Numbered from the stretch's first letter, positions 8,446 through 18,008 are shown. The stretch is DNA of 64,000 bases from Owenweeksia sp048267305 (GCA_048267305.1 JBLWXT010000015.1:38018-102017); one strand, 5' to 3'. Notes: generated by a model not told the origin, from the letters alone. Numbers and translations are program-made.

Positions 8446-11400
8446 ATGCAACAGCTAGCTCCATATACCCCTAAAAATAAAGTTAGAATAGTAACGGCCG
8501 CCTCACTTTTTGATGGGCACGATGCCGCCATAAATATCATGAGGCGCATTATTCAATCCACTGGTTGTGAGGTGATTCACCTTGGTCATGATCGCTCGGT
8601 GGAAGAAGTGGTAAACACAGCCATTCAGGAGGATGCCCAGGCCATTGCCATGACATCCTATCAGGGAGGGCACATTGAGTACTTTAAGTACATGCGCGAC
8701 CTTTTGAAAGAAAAGGGTGCCGGCCATATCAAAATTTTTGGTGGTGGTGGCGGAGTAATCCTTCCGGAAGAGATTGAAGAATTACACGCCTATGGCATTG
8801 ATCGTATATATTCTCCCGATGATGGCCGTAAGATGGGCTTGCAGGGAATGATAAACGATATGGTACAGCAGGCCGATTACCCAACAGGTAACAACATCAA
8901 TGGTGAAATCGATCAGCTGGATGAAAAGTATAAGCCTGCTATTGCACGCCTTATTTCGGCTGCAGAAAACTATATGGATGACTCCAGGGAAATCCTGGAC
9001 ATCATCCACAAAAAGGCGGAAACCATAAAAACCCCGGTACTTGGTATTACAGGTACGGGTGGTGCAGGTAAGTCTTCTTTGGTAGATGAACTGGTGCGTA
9101 GATTCCTGATGGATTTTGAGGACAAAACCATCGCCATTGTTTCTGTGGATCCTTCAAAGAGAAAAACGGGGGGTGCCCTTTTGGGAGATCGTATTCGTAT
9201 GAATGCCATCCGCAACGATAGGGTTTACATGCGCTCACTGGCTACCCGCCAAAGTAATTTGGCCCTTAGCAAACACGTAAAGGAGGCTGTGAATATTTTA
9301 AAGGCAGCCAAGTATGACCTTATCATATTAGAAACTTCCGGTATTGGCCAAAGCGATACTGAAATTATTGAGCACAGCGATGTTTCACTTTACGTGATGA
9401 CGCCCGAATATGGTGCCGCTACTCAGTTGGAGAAAATCGATATGTTGGATTTTGCCGATATCATCGCACTAAACAAATTTGACAAGCGTGGAGCCTTGGA
9501 TGCCTTGCGCGATGTGAAAAAACAATATCAGCGCAACCATCAGCTTTGGGATGAAAATCCTGATACCATGCCCGTGTTTGGAAGTATTGCCAGTCAGTTT
9601 AATGATCCGGGTACCAATGCACTTTACCGTGCCTTGATGGATAAAATTGTAGAAAAAACAGGAGCCGAGGACTTAAAAAGCGATTTCCACAGCAGTGAGG
9701 AAATGAGTGAGAAGATTTATATCATTCCACCAAATCGCACCCGCTACCTTTCGGAAATTGCCGAGAATAACCGTGCGTATGACAAAACCGCCAGAGATCA
9801 GGCGGCTGTGGCACAAAAGCTTTACGGACTTTATCAGGCTGTTCTCACTTTCGGTGGCCCGGATTTATTGAAGGCAAGTCCGGTTTCCCCCCTTGAGGGG
9901 GGCCAGGGGGGTGACACCACTGTAATGGCACTTGTTGAAAAATTCATCGAAGTAAAAAAAGACCTCGATCCCCACAACTGGGACATCATTACAGGCTGGG
10001 AAGCCAAGGTGAAGCTGTATAAGGATGATGTGTACACTTTTACCGTAAGGGACAAGAAGATTGAAATTAAAACCCATACAGAATCACTGAGTCATACTCA
10101 GGTTCCAAAGGTTTCATTACCGAGATATACCGCCTGGGGCGATTTGCTTCAGTGGAATTTACAGGAAAATGTGCCTGGTGAATTTCCATACACAGCGGGA
10201 ATCTATCCTTTTAAAAGAACGGGAGAGGATCCTACGAGAATGTTTGCTGGTGAAGGTGGCCCCGAGCGTACCAACAGGCGTTTTCATTACGTGAGCCTGG
10301 ATATGCCGGCTGCCCGTTTAAGCACTGCTTTTGATTCCGTTACCCTTTATGGGAATGACCCCGATCATCGCCCTGATATTTATGGTAAAATTGGTAATTC
10401 GGGTGTAAGCATTTGCTGCCTTGATGATGCTAAAAAACTATACTCGGGCTTTGATCTTTGCGCACCAACCACATCGGTAAGTATGACGATCAATGGCCCG
10501 GCACCTATGTTGTTGGCCTTTTTTATGAATGCCGCCATCGATCAGCAGTGTGAAATGTATATCCGTGAGAACGGATTGGAAGATAAAGTTGAAGCCAAGC
10601 TCAGGGAAATTTACGATGATAATGGTATCGCCAGACCGAAATACCAGGGCTTGGAAGGTGAAGACGATAAGGTAGAACAAAAGCCATTGACAAATCTTTC
10701 GGTTAAAGGAGCATTACCTGCCGGAAACAATGGCCTTGGACTGATGCTTTTGGGCATTACCGGAGATCAGGTTTTGGATGCGAAAACCTATGCTGAGATT
10801 AAGGCACGTACACTGGCAACCGTTCGTGGTACAGTACAAGCAGATATTCTAAAGGAAGATCAGGCGCAAAATACCTGTATTTTTTCAACTGAATTTGCCC
10901 TAAGGCTCATGGGCGATGTGCAGGAAAGCTTTATCAATAAAAGGGTTAGAAACTTTTATTCGGTTTCCATATCCGGTTATCACATTGCTGAGGCAGGTGC
11001 CAACCCCATCACACAACTCGCATTTACGCTGGCCAATGGTTTCACTTACGTGGAATATTACCTGAGCCGCGGAATGGATATCAATAAGTTCGGACCTAAC
11101 CTGAGTTTCTTCTTCTCCAATGGTATTGACCCCGAATATGCGGTGATTGGCCGTGTGGCACGTAAAATTTGGGGTAAGGCCATGAAGAACAAATATGGCG
11201 CAGATCCCAGGGCCCAAATGATGAAGTATCACATTCAAACCTCCGGTCGCTCTTTACACGCACAGGAGATTCAGTTTAACGACATCCGTACCACTTTACA
11301 GGCGTTGTATGCCATTTACGACAACTGTAACTCTCTGCACACTAATGCCTATGACGAGGCCATTACAACCCCTACAGAGGAAAGTGTGCGCAGGGCGATG

Positions 11401-11925
11401 GCTATTCAGCTGATTATTAATAAGGAATTAGGATTAGCTAAAAATGAAAATCCAATTCAGGGAAGCTTTATCATTGAAGAGTTGACAGACTTGGTGGAAG
11501 AGGCCGTGTTGGCTGAGTTTGATCGCATCACCGAAAGGGGTGGGGTATTGGGCGCTATGGAAACCATGTACCAACGTGGAAAAATTCAGGAAGAAAGCCT
11601 TTATTACGAAACACTGAAGCATACCGGTGAATTCCCGATTATTGGGGTAAATACCTTTTTGAGCTCTACAGGTTCTCCTACGGTTCGCCCGGGAGAAGTA
11701 ATAAGGGCCACCGAAGAGGAAAAGGAATACCAGATTGAAATGTTGGGCAATCTCCATAAAAAGGGAGAAGGCGAAACTGATAAGTGGTTGAAAAAACTAC
11801 AGGAAGCTGCCATTCGCAATGACAATATGTTTGATGTGTTGATGGAAGCTGTAAAGCATTGCTCCCTCGGGCAAATCACTCATTCGCTGTTTGAAGTGGG
11901 TGGGCAGTACCGAAGAAATATGTAA
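8446..11925 (+). CDS. icmF: Fused isobutyryl-CoA mutase (B12 domain, MeaI-like GTPase and mutase in one chain)
   Basis: 1159 residues. Order of parts: N-terminal cobalamin-binding domain with D23-G-H25-D (H25 is the lower axial ligand); G-protein chaperone domain with P-loop GITGTGGAGKSS from residue 200; then the substrate-binding TIM barrel, whose PYTAGIYPFKR ... EDPTRMFAGEG segment matches IcmF rather than methylmalonyl-CoA mutase, which has TMYTFRPW there. The enzyme interconverts isobutyryl-CoA and n-butyryl-CoA (some homologues also pivalyl-CoA) using adenosylcobalamin; the GTPase gates cofactor loading. Oddity: residues 481-490 (SPLEGGQGGD) are encoded by a REP-like palindrome found elsewhere in the window between genes. 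It lies in the linker between GTPase and mutase domains, so activity may be kept. Confidence 0.95.
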   Translation: MQQLAPYTPKNKVRIVTAASLFDGHDAAINIMRRIIQSTGCEVIHLGHDRSVEEVVNTAIQEDAQAIAMTSYQGGHIEYFKYMRDLLKEKGAGHIKIFGGGGGVILPEEIEELHAYGIDRIYSPDDGRKMGLQGMINDMVQQADYPTGNNINGEIDQLDEKYKPAIARLISAAENYMDDSREILDIIHKKAETIKTPVLGITGTGGAGKSSLVDELVRRFLMDFEDKTIAIVSVDPSKRKTGGALLGDRIRMNAIRNDRVYMRSLATRQSNLALSKHVKEAVNILKAAKYDLIILETSGIGQSDTEIIEHSDVSLYVMTPEYGAATQLEKIDMLDFADIIALNKFDKRGALDALRDVKKQYQRNHQLWDENPDTMPVFGSIASQFNDPGTNALYRALMDKIVEKTGAEDLKSDFHSSEEMSEKIYIIPPNRTRYLSEIAENNRAYDKTARDQAAVAQKLYGLYQAVLTFGGPDLLKASPVSPLEGGQGGDTTVMALVEKFIEVKKDLDPHNWDIITGWEAKVKLYKDDVYTFTVRDKKIEIKTHTESLSHTQVPKVSLPRYTAWGDLLQWNLQENVPGEFPYTAGIYPFKRTGEDPTRMFAGEGGPERTNRRFHYVSLDMPAARLSTAFDSVTLYGNDPDHRPDIYGKIGNSGVSICCLDDAKKLYSGFDLCAPTTSVSMTINGPAPMLLAFFMNAAIDQQCEMYIRENGLEDKVEAKLREIYDDNGIARPKYQGLEGEDDKVEQKPLTNLSVKGALPAGNNGLGLMLLGITGDQVLDAKTYAEIKARTLATVRGTVQADILKEDQAQNTCIFSTEFALRLMGDVQESFINKRVRNFYSVSISGYHIAEAGANPITQLAFTLANGFTYVEYYLSRGMDINKFGPNLSFFFSNGIDPEYAVIGRVARKIWGKAMKNKYGADPRAQMMKYHIQTSGRSLHAQEIQFNDIRTTLQALYAIYDNCNSLHTNAYDEAITTPTEESVRRAMAIQLIINKELGLAKNENPIQGSFIIEELTDLVEEAVLAEFDRITERGGVLGAMETMYQRGKIQEESLYYETLKHTGEFPIIGVNTFLSSTGSPTVRPGEVIRATEEEKEYQIEMLGNLHKKGEGETDKWLKKLQEAAIRNDNMFDVLMEAVKHCSLGQITHSLFEVGGQYRRNM
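9886..9915 (+). repeat. Solo REP-like palindrome in frame inside icmF
   Basis: CCCCCCTTGAGGGGGG (9887-9902), three bases, then GGGGGGTGA (9906-9914). This is almost letter for letter the right half of the intergenic element at 56363-56391. It is read through in icmF as SPLEGGQGGD without a stop or frameshift. Confidence 0.85.
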
Positions 11926-12257
11926 ATCCTGGTTTAAGGTTGTAAAGTTCAATGTTAAAGGTTAAAAGTTGAGTAGGCTTGCAGTCAAAGACGTTTATCA
12001 CCTGAGCTTTTCTTTGAGCATTAGCGGAAAGAACAGTAAGGGTATTTATTAAAACTAAGAAAGAGGGCTCAGGCCCTCTTTTTTGATAGTTTGATTGGAA
12101 TCACTCCAGAGGGGTGAAATATTAATAGCCCCGTGCTATAGCTCGGAGTTTATAGGTAACAGGCCGTGTTCATTTTTGGCGTGGTTTTCCACTTTCCTCA
12201 AACAGATTTGGGAAAACCATGACAAAAAATAAAACTCTCTATTTTAGGATGATACCC
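11926..12257. other. Intergenic region between icmF and a convergent T9SS gene
   Basis: 332 bases with no convincing ORF. It holds AT-rich sequence of the kind GGTTAAAAGTT and the icmF terminator at 12061-12086. I see no RNA gene or mobile element. Confidence 0.6.
12061..12086 (+). terminator. Rho-independent terminator after icmF
   Basis: A perfect 8-bp stem AAGAGGGC / GCCCTCTT with a TCAG loop is followed by a run of six T. It ends the icmF transcript on the + strand. It may also serve the convergent gene on the - strand, where the stem is followed by the complement of AAAACTAAGA, a weaker U-tract. Confidence 0.85.
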
Positions 12258-13775
12258 TCATTTCTTACTAAAATTGCCCACAACATTTTGTTGCTGTTCA
12301 TCTCTCGCTTTTAAAAAATATGAGCCTGCACTAAGCGATTTGATATCAATCCGGTGTGTAGGCTTATCCAGGTGTATCACCATTTTACCATTTATATCGT
12401 AAATCCAGAGTTCAACAAGTTCAGTAGTATGCTTAATGGAAATATAATCCTCAGCAGGTGATGGATAAATTGAAACGTCATTAATCTCTTTTTCACCAAG
12501 TGAATTGGGCTGGGATACAAAACTGCTGGTATCGCTAAAGTGAGCCACAAAACCCTGATATTGATTGCCTCCATTTCTTCCGGTACCACTTAAATATACC
12601 CCGCTGCTATCAGCCGTAACGCGGGTAACAGTAGTTTGGGTAAGTCCCGGAAGATTTATTCGGGTTCTCTGCAGGCGGTTTCCGGCCGTATCGTAAACCA
12701 CCAGGTCGCTGTGGAGATAGGCTGAAGCATAAAAGAGTCTACCATTGCTATAATGCAAAATATCCTGATTTTTTACCTGAGAGTTCCCGTTGTTTCTGGG
12801 TAAGCTGTCGTTCCAGTAAAATGTACCTGAAGTGTCGTAACGGCTAAGGAGGTTGGTGTTTCCATGTCTGGACAACACATAAATAAATTTTGTGCTGTCC
12901 ATCAATACATTTATCACCTCACCATAGGGAAATGAGTTTGTGCTCACAATTCTGGTGAAAGTTGTATCCCCATTGGGGCGACAAACGCCTATTATTGCTT
13001 TTCCTACGACAAGACTTTGCCCTCCTGTAGCGGTAAATCCCGATGGATTTAATGCCAAAATGGTTTTTTTGCCATTGGTAAACATAGGAAGTACCGTGCT
13101 CCAGCTACGCTGGTATTGCGAGTTAAACCGATGTAGTGTAGTGCTTTTTTGAGTGCCATAAGCCTTTTTACTTACGGCAAATATGCCGGTGGGATGTGCT
13201 TTGGCAGAGAGGAAATTACTGGATCCGGTTTGAATAAAAGTGGTGTCTTTGATGAGGTTTCCATTGCTGTTGTAGTGTAGCAGTAGCGGATTGGTGTAGG
13301 GTGGTGTTTTACGTCCCGATCCTACCACTACTACATCCTGAGATTTATCTACTATCAGATTTCCAAAATCATCAGGGTTAAAGTTGCCGGGAGAATCAAA
13401 AAATCGAACCCACATTTCCGAACCTGTTGGGCCGTATTTTTTGCAGAAAATATCATTCACTCCGTTGGTGGCTTCAAAGTGGCCGCCAACATAAATATTG
13501 CCTGATGTGTCTCTTTCTAATCCCAGGGCAAAGCCAAAACTGTTGAGTGTTATTGTGTCCTGCCAAAGGATGGTGCCATTACTGTCGAGCGCTATAATAC
13601 TGGCCTCCTGGTTAATTCCGGGGCTTGTAAAGCCTGCCGTAACACAGCCGTTTTTAGTGAGAACAACATCTTCAAACGCACTGCTGTTGGGGTGGATATA
13701 TTGATAGTCTTGCTGGTATTGAGAAATGCCTGAAACTGAAAGGAGAATACAGGATAAAAGTATGGATAGCCGCAT
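12258..13775 (-). CDS. T9SS-secreted beta-propeller-like protein with type A sorting tail
   Basis: 505 residues. The signal peptide occupies about residues 1-18 (MRLSILLSCILLSVSGIS). The body has repeated segments of the form YGPTGSEMWVRFFD, LHYNSNGNLIKDTTF and RYDTSGTFYWND, resembling SBBP or PQQ-like propeller blades that describe themselves with D-x-x-G turns. The last ~75 residues (SIYPSPAEDYISI ... GSYFLKA) are a type A T9SS C-terminal domain, which is recognised at the outer membrane and cleaved or anchored there. It is monocistronic and convergent with icmF. The ligand or role is unknown. Confidence 0.85.
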   Translation of the reverse strand: MRLSILLSCILLSVSGISQYQQDYQYIHPNSSAFEDVVLTKNGCVTAGFTSPGINQEASIIALDSNGTILWQDTITLNSFGFALGLERDTSGNIYVGGHFEATNGVNDIFCKKYGPTGSEMWVRFFDSPGNFNPDDFGNLIVDKSQDVVVVGSGRKTPPYTNPLLLHYNSNGNLIKDTTFIQTGSSNFLSAKAHPTGIFAVSKKAYGTQKSTTLHRFNSQYQRSWSTVLPMFTNGKKTILALNPSGFTATGGQSLVVGKAIIGVCRPNGDTTFTRIVSTNSFPYGEVINVLMDSTKFIYVLSRHGNTNLLSRYDTSGTFYWNDSLPRNNGNSQVKNQDILHYSNGRLFYASAYLHSDLVVYDTAGNRLQRTRINLPGLTQTTVTRVTADSSGVYLSGTGRNGGNQYQGFVAHFSDTSSFVSQPNSLGEKEINDVSIYPSPAEDYISIKHTTELVELWIYDINGKMVIHLDKPTHRIDIKSLSAGSYFLKARDEQQQNVVGNFSKK

Positions 13776-13909
13776 GCAAAGAAGTTTAATGTGCTAAAGT
13801 TAGGGATTAGGAGCTTAAGTGATTGTTGAAAATCAGCGGTCTATATTTTTGCGGAAGAGGGTATTGTCATTTCTTCAATGCGGGAGTATACCTCTTTTTT
13901 TTGCGCGCC

Positions 13910-13950
13910 AACCCTGCAATTTTAAAATTCATTTTTAAAATTGCAGGGTT
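13910..13950. repeat. Perfect 18-bp inverted repeat in a divergent intergenic region
   Basis: AACCCTGCAATTTTAAAA (13910-13927), a 5-base loop, then its exact reverse complement (13933-13950). It lies between two divergently transcribed T9SS genes, and neither strand has a U-tract straight after the stem. It is therefore not an ordinary terminator of a flanking gene. Confidence 0.8.
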
Positions 13951-14011
13951 GTTTATGTGGCTTTAAACCTTCTTAAACTGATGCACTATCTTTTCCCCTC
14001 AAATTTGAAGC

Positions 14012-16249
14012 ATGAAACAAACACTACTCTTCGCCTTACTTGGGATATTTTTTTCATTTGGATTATCTGCCAGTGATACCCTCAACCCCTGCGTTAAGGG
14101 CCAGGCGTTTCACATTGTGGTGCTGGGATCCTCAACGGCAGCCGGTGCCGGGCCTTCCTCTTCCGATAGCACCTGGGTAAACCGTTACCGCAAATATTTG
14201 CAGAAGATAAATCCAGCTAATCAGGTAACTAACCTCGCTCAGGGCGGAACCACTACTTACCACATTATGCCCGATTGGTTTACAGCGCCTTTGGGAAGAC
14301 CAGCCACCAATCCCGCCCGAAATGTTACTCAGGCTATAGCCCTGAATGCGGATGCCATTATCGTAAACATGCCCTCCAACGATGCCGCCAATGGCTTTGG
14401 GGTGGCCGAACAGCTCTTCAATTTTAATATGATAGTGGCCGTGGCTGATTCTGCAGGAATACCCGTTTGGGTTTGTACCACTCAACCTCGCAGTTTTGGA
14501 GCTAGCCAAATTCAGCTACAGAAGGATGTACGCGACAGCATCTTTTCCATTTATGGAAATAAAGCTCTGGATTTTTGGACCACCATTGCGGATTCTACCG
14601 GAATTATCGAGTCCCTATATAATTCAGGGGATGGCGTACACCTCAATAATGCCGGACATAGAATACTCTTTAAAAGAGTGCAGGGCAAAAACATACTATC
14701 TGCCCTTATCGATACTACCGCCATTGAAGATCACTTCGTTTATAATATCATGGCGCCTGGCAGTATCTGCGGAAGCAGCAACGACACGTTGAGCATTTCC
14801 ATCTCTAACCGTGGTGCGGCCAGTACTTACGATTTACCTATAGAGTGGCGTGTTTTGGATTTGATAACCCAAAGCGCGTTGATCCATTATGATACCCTGT
14901 ATGGTGGTGTGGCAAGTTGCACTTCCCGTAAGCTGAGCACCACCCTGAATACTGCCGCAGGGGGCCATTGGCGAATAAGCGCTAAGCTGATTACTAAAAA
15001 TGATACAGCATTAAGCAATGATTCTTCCAGTGTAGAGATCAGCACCATAGGACTGCCAGTGCTTGTAGCTGAAAACGACACGGTTTGTAAAGCACAGACA
15101 GCAACATTGTTTGCAACAGGTGGCGATACCACCATTTGGTATGATGCTCAGGGAAATCTGATGGGATATGGAGACAGCCTAAGTATATCAGGTGCAAACC
15201 AAACGCAAACCTTTAGGGCATCTGTAGTAAAAGGACCCTTGTTTTTTAAGGAGGATCTAAGCGCTGCGACTGCCTCGGATGTAAACTTCCCGGGGATAAT
15301 GTTTGATTTGGTGGCTACAGACACTTTAATTATTGATAGCCTGACTCTTAAGGTGCAAACCATAGGGAAGTGGGAAGTAACCGGCCATTACCGAAATGGA
15401 AGTTATAAGGGCTTTGAGGGCAATGCCACCGCATGGACTTTGTGGGGAAAGGATTCCGTAAGCATAGCGCAAGCCTCATCATGGGCGCAGTTGCAATTTG
15501 GGGTAAAAAACCTCTTGCCGGGAGATACGCTTGGCGTTTATCTGGATATGCAAAGTGGCAGCAATCTGGAATATTTCAGGGCCAACAGCGAAACAAGCTA
15601 TACGGACGGACAGTTGAGCATTATTAGCGGAACAGGCATAGCACATAGCTTTGGTACGGCCTATTTTCCCCGGACCTGGAGTGGCACTGTTCACTATCAT
15701 TATGGTTACAACCCTATGGGCTATTGCGCTAAAGACAGTGTTATTTCCGTTGTGGTGCAGGCCAATCAAATTAAACTCGGAGCCGATACCGTTCTGGGTT
15801 TCTCTCAAAGCCTCAACCTTGGCTTAGGGAGTGGTTTTGCCAATATTGTTTGGAGTACCGGAGATACCATCTCTCAGCTAATTTTAGATACCAGTCTGTT
15901 TGCAGGAAACGGGCCGCATACCATATATGTGCAGGCAGAGGATAAGTTTGGCTGTATAGCCAGTGATACCGTCCTTGTTACCTTTATAGATGACGTGGGG
16001 TTATTTGAAACGCCATTGGAAGACTGGCTTCGGATTTTCCCAAACCCCTCTGTAGGCGAGGTTACATTGCAATGGAAGCAAGCTCAGGCGGAAAGCTTAC
16101 GGGTGTATAGCCTTAACGGCAAGATGATTCACCAGATGGTTTTACAGCCTGGGGAACATCGGCAAAAATTGTCTTTAGACGCTGGTGTTTACTTTGTACA
16201 GCTGGCAGGACAGCACAAAACTGCCGCTGTAAAACTGGTGGTGCTGTAA
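14012..16249 (+). CDS. T9SS-secreted SGNH/GDSL-family hydrolase
   Basis: 745 residues. Signal peptide about 1-20 (ending LSASD). Residues ~30-235 are an SGNH esterase-like fold: block I VVLGSSTAAG with the nucleophilic Ser, block II glycine in NLAQGG, block III Asn in NMPSND, and block V D-x-x-H in GDGVHLN. The middle (~240-650) contains CARDB/Ig-like beta regions and an Ig-like phrase LSISGANQTQTF. The end is a T9SS type A sorting domain (IFPNPSVGEVTL ... GVYFVQLAG). Likely substrates are acyl or acetyl esters of polysaccharides or lipids outside the cell; this is inferred from the family. Confidence 0.9.
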   Translation: MKQTLLFALLGIFFSFGLSASDTLNPCVKGQAFHIVVLGSSTAAGAGPSSSDSTWVNRYRKYLQKINPANQVTNLAQGGTTTYHIMPDWFTAPLGRPATNPARNVTQAIALNADAIIVNMPSNDAANGFGVAEQLFNFNMIVAVADSAGIPVWVCTTQPRSFGASQIQLQKDVRDSIFSIYGNKALDFWTTIADSTGIIESLYNSGDGVHLNNAGHRILFKRVQGKNILSALIDTTAIEDHFVYNIMAPGSICGSSNDTLSISISNRGAASTYDLPIEWRVLDLITQSALIHYDTLYGGVASCTSRKLSTTLNTAAGGHWRISAKLITKNDTALSNDSSSVEISTIGLPVLVAENDTVCKAQTATLFATGGDTTIWYDAQGNLMGYGDSLSISGANQTQTFRASVVKGPLFFKEDLSAATASDVNFPGIMFDLVATDTLIIDSLTLKVQTIGKWEVTGHYRNGSYKGFEGNATAWTLWGKDSVSIAQASSWAQLQFGVKNLLPGDTLGVYLDMQSGSNLEYFRANSETSYTDGQLSIISGTGIAHSFGTAYFPRTWSGTVHYHYGYNPMGYCAKDSVISVVVQANQIKLGADTVLGFSQSLNLGLGSGFANIVWSTGDTISQLILDTSLFAGNGPHTIYVQAEDKFGCIASDTVLVTFIDDVGLFETPLEDWLRIFPNPSVGEVTLQWKQAQAESLRVYSLNGKMIHQMVLQPGEHRQKLSLDAGVYFVQLAGQHKTAAVKLVVL

Positions 16250-16449
16250 TGAAATAGGCATTATATTATTTGTTCTTACTTCTAAGAGTTAGGATTTTAA
16301 AAACACCTTTTCCCGTTTACCCCCCTTTTTCATCAACTTACCTACTCCGCTATGGAGCTTAGGGCAATAGCCTTTTGGGGATAGGTGTGAGGGTGCATCT
16401 TTACACCATCAAACAAATAGAGATATATAAAATCCCCAAACCAAATAGC

Positions 16450-16827
16450 ATGAAAATCATAACTAAATTATTCGCTTTTGTACTTGCCACAGCCATTTCT
16501 ACATCATCAATATTTGCCAATACTACAGAAGTTAAAGCCGCTGTAAATCATTTAACAGTAATTGAAACGGAAATAGAGCAACCTGTGGAAGATGTGTTTT
16601 TTACCACTGCAGAAAGCGCTCGCTACACTAAACTTAATACGCAGGGAGTAGAGCCCGATAGTGCCGAGGTGAAAGAAGAGCCGGTGAATGATGTTCGGTT
16701 TACATCAACAGATGAAAGACATTATCAGGATCAACAATTTGAACTTATGCTAAAGCAGCTTACCCCAATTACAGAAGAACTGGAGCAGGCCGAGGATGAC
16801 ATGTATTTTGCAGAAGGGAATAAGTAA
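16450..16827 (+). CDS. Small secreted protein of unknown function
   Basis: 125 residues from the ATG at 16450; a TTG 75 bases upstream would extend it, but the signal peptide (MKIITKLFAFVLATAIS..., cleaved near IFANT) begins at the ATG. The mature protein is short, acidic and without cysteines. It contains two related motifs, EQPVEDVFFTTAESARY and EEPVNDVRFTSTDERHY, and a third weaker one, EEDDMYF-like, near the C-terminus. These look like three copies of an ~40-residue unit. No domain is recognised. Confidence 0.75.
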   Translation: MKIITKLFAFVLATAISTSSIFANTTEVKAAVNHLTVIETEIEQPVEDVFFTTAESARYTKLNTQGVEPDSAEVKEEPVNDVRFTSTDERHYQDQQFELMLKQLTPITEELEQAEDDMYFAEGNK

Positions 16828-16887
16828 ACTCACCCCAATAGAAACATTGAAAACCATTTCATAAAAGTGACCCTTCAACGGGAATAT

Positions 16888-16919
16888 AACCCTTGCCGAA
16901 AAGCAGGGGTTTTGTTTTT
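16888..16919 (+). terminator. Terminator between convergent genes
   Basis: AACCCTTGC and GCAGGGGTT form a 9-bp stem with one G-T pair around a 6-base loop, followed by a T-rich run (TTTTGTTTTTA). It terminates the small secreted protein gene from the left; the reverse strand could serve the tonB-like gene. Confidence 0.7.
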
Positions 16920-16925
16920 ATAGGC

Positions 16926-17423
16926 CTAAGTCAACTTAGCGTTAATAGGCATTGTGAAAGACATCCGCACAGGTTTTCCGCGCTGAAAGGCAGGCTCCAA
17001 AAACTCCAACAACTTGATTACTCTTATAGCTTCTTTGTCCAGTTCTTTAGCAGCAGCTCTTACTTTTCTGCCAGCACCTTTATAATCATGTTCAACTCCT
17101 TTGGAGATATTAACATTACTGAGCTTTCCGTTTTTCTCAATTACAAAGGTTATATATATTTTTCCCTGTATTCCCATTTGTCTGGTCTTCTCCGGAAATT
17201 CAAAATTTTCACCTACATGCTTTGCAATTTGATATTGCATACATTCCCTTTGGTCTTCTTGTGTGGCGCTTGATAAATTGGCACAGCCTCGTATTATGGG
17301 AATTCTTTCAACTACGGAAAAGTTTAAAATCTCACGGTCATCACCGTCTTTGGCAATGGTATCTTGCTGTGCAAAAGCCCCAAAAGCAAAAAGACAAAGT
17401 GTAAAGGCGAAAATGGATTTCAT
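16926..17423 (-). CDS. Secreted stand-alone TonB C-terminal-domain protein (copy 2 of tandem pair)
   Basis: 165 residues from the ATG at 17423, which starts a clear signal peptide (MKSIFAFTLCLFAFGAFAQ); the longer frame to 17465 would overlap the upstream gene. The body is a TonB C-terminal fold: an N-terminal Cys pair (C in IIRGCANL and C in RECMQ), then NFEFPEKTRQMGIQGKIYITFVI, G-x-L-S-N-V, and a final PVRMSFTMPIN strand. Real TonB needs an inner-membrane anchor and a Pro-rich spacer; both are absent. The protein is therefore probably periplasmic and not a classic energy transducer. It is 13 bases after its paralogue and probably in the same operon. Confidence 0.85.
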   Translation of the reverse strand: MKSIFAFTLCLFAFGAFAQQDTIAKDGDDREILNFSVVERIPIIRGCANLSSATQEDQRECMQYQIAKHVGENFEFPEKTRQMGIQGKIYITFVIEKNGKLSNVNISKGVEHDYKGAGRKVRAAAKELDKEAIRVIKLLEFLEPAFQRGKPVRMSFTMPINAKLT

Positions 17424-17436
17424 AAGTAAATGTTGT

Positions 17437-17922
17437 TTAGTTTTTAGTGGGTTGAGGTGCTGCATTTATCGGGATGATGTATAACATCCTTACGGCCTGG
17501 TGGTTTAGCGTGGCGGGAGCTACAAACTTCAATGCCTTTATAACCCGTATTGCTTCCTGATCTATGCTTTGGGCAGCAGCCATTTCCTCCTTGTTTTCCT
17601 TGTTAGCTTTATAGCTTGCCCCACGCTCAAGTTTAATATGGCTTACCGTGGCATCCTTCTCTACTATAAAGCTGATAAATATCCGGCTACTAAAACCTAC
17701 TTCCTTGGCTATAGCCGGAAATTTAAAGTTCTCCTCAACATGATGGAGCATACTGTTGGTAAAGCACTTTTTAAAATCACCCAGCTCCTCCTGGCAAAAG
17801 GTAGTAACGGGAGGCAGGTCTACCGAAGCAAAATTCAGAACCTCTCCTTCATAAGTTTGGTCTGTTTGCCCAAAGGCAAATAACTGAGCCGAAATGAAAA
17901 GAAGAGTAAAAAGGGTTTTCAA
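17437..17922 (-). CDS. Secreted stand-alone TonB C-terminal-domain protein (copy 1 of tandem pair)
   Basis: 161 residues with a signal peptide (MKTLFTLLFISAQLFAFGQ). Same layout as the downstream gene: Cys pair (TFCQEE and KKCFTN), ENFKFPAIAKEVGFSSRIFISFIVEKD, an Asp/Lys-rich turn, SIDQEAIRVIKALKF and a terminal PVRMLYIIPIN-like strand. The two proteins share the phrase DQEAIRVIK / DKEAIRVIK, so they are tandem duplicates. Neither has a transmembrane anchor beyond the signal peptide. Partner and function are unknown. Confidence 0.85.
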   Translation of the reverse strand: MKTLFTLLFISAQLFAFGQTDQTYEGEVLNFASVDLPPVTTFCQEELGDFKKCFTNSMLHHVEENFKFPAIAKEVGFSSRIFISFIVEKDATVSHIKLERGASYKANKENKEEMAAAQSIDQEAIRVIKALKFVAPATLNHQAVRMLYIIPINAAPQPTKN

Positions 17923-18008
17923 GACAATGGATTTATAGGAGCGACTAAATTAGGCGTTTTGAGAACTTTTTCCGGCAACGTAGTTTAGCAATTAGTAAAT
18001 GAGTGGAT

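Noticed and set aside
13910..13950. Ordinary Rho-independent terminator
   Set aside because: Both flanking genes are transcribed away from it and no U-tract follows the stem on either strand.
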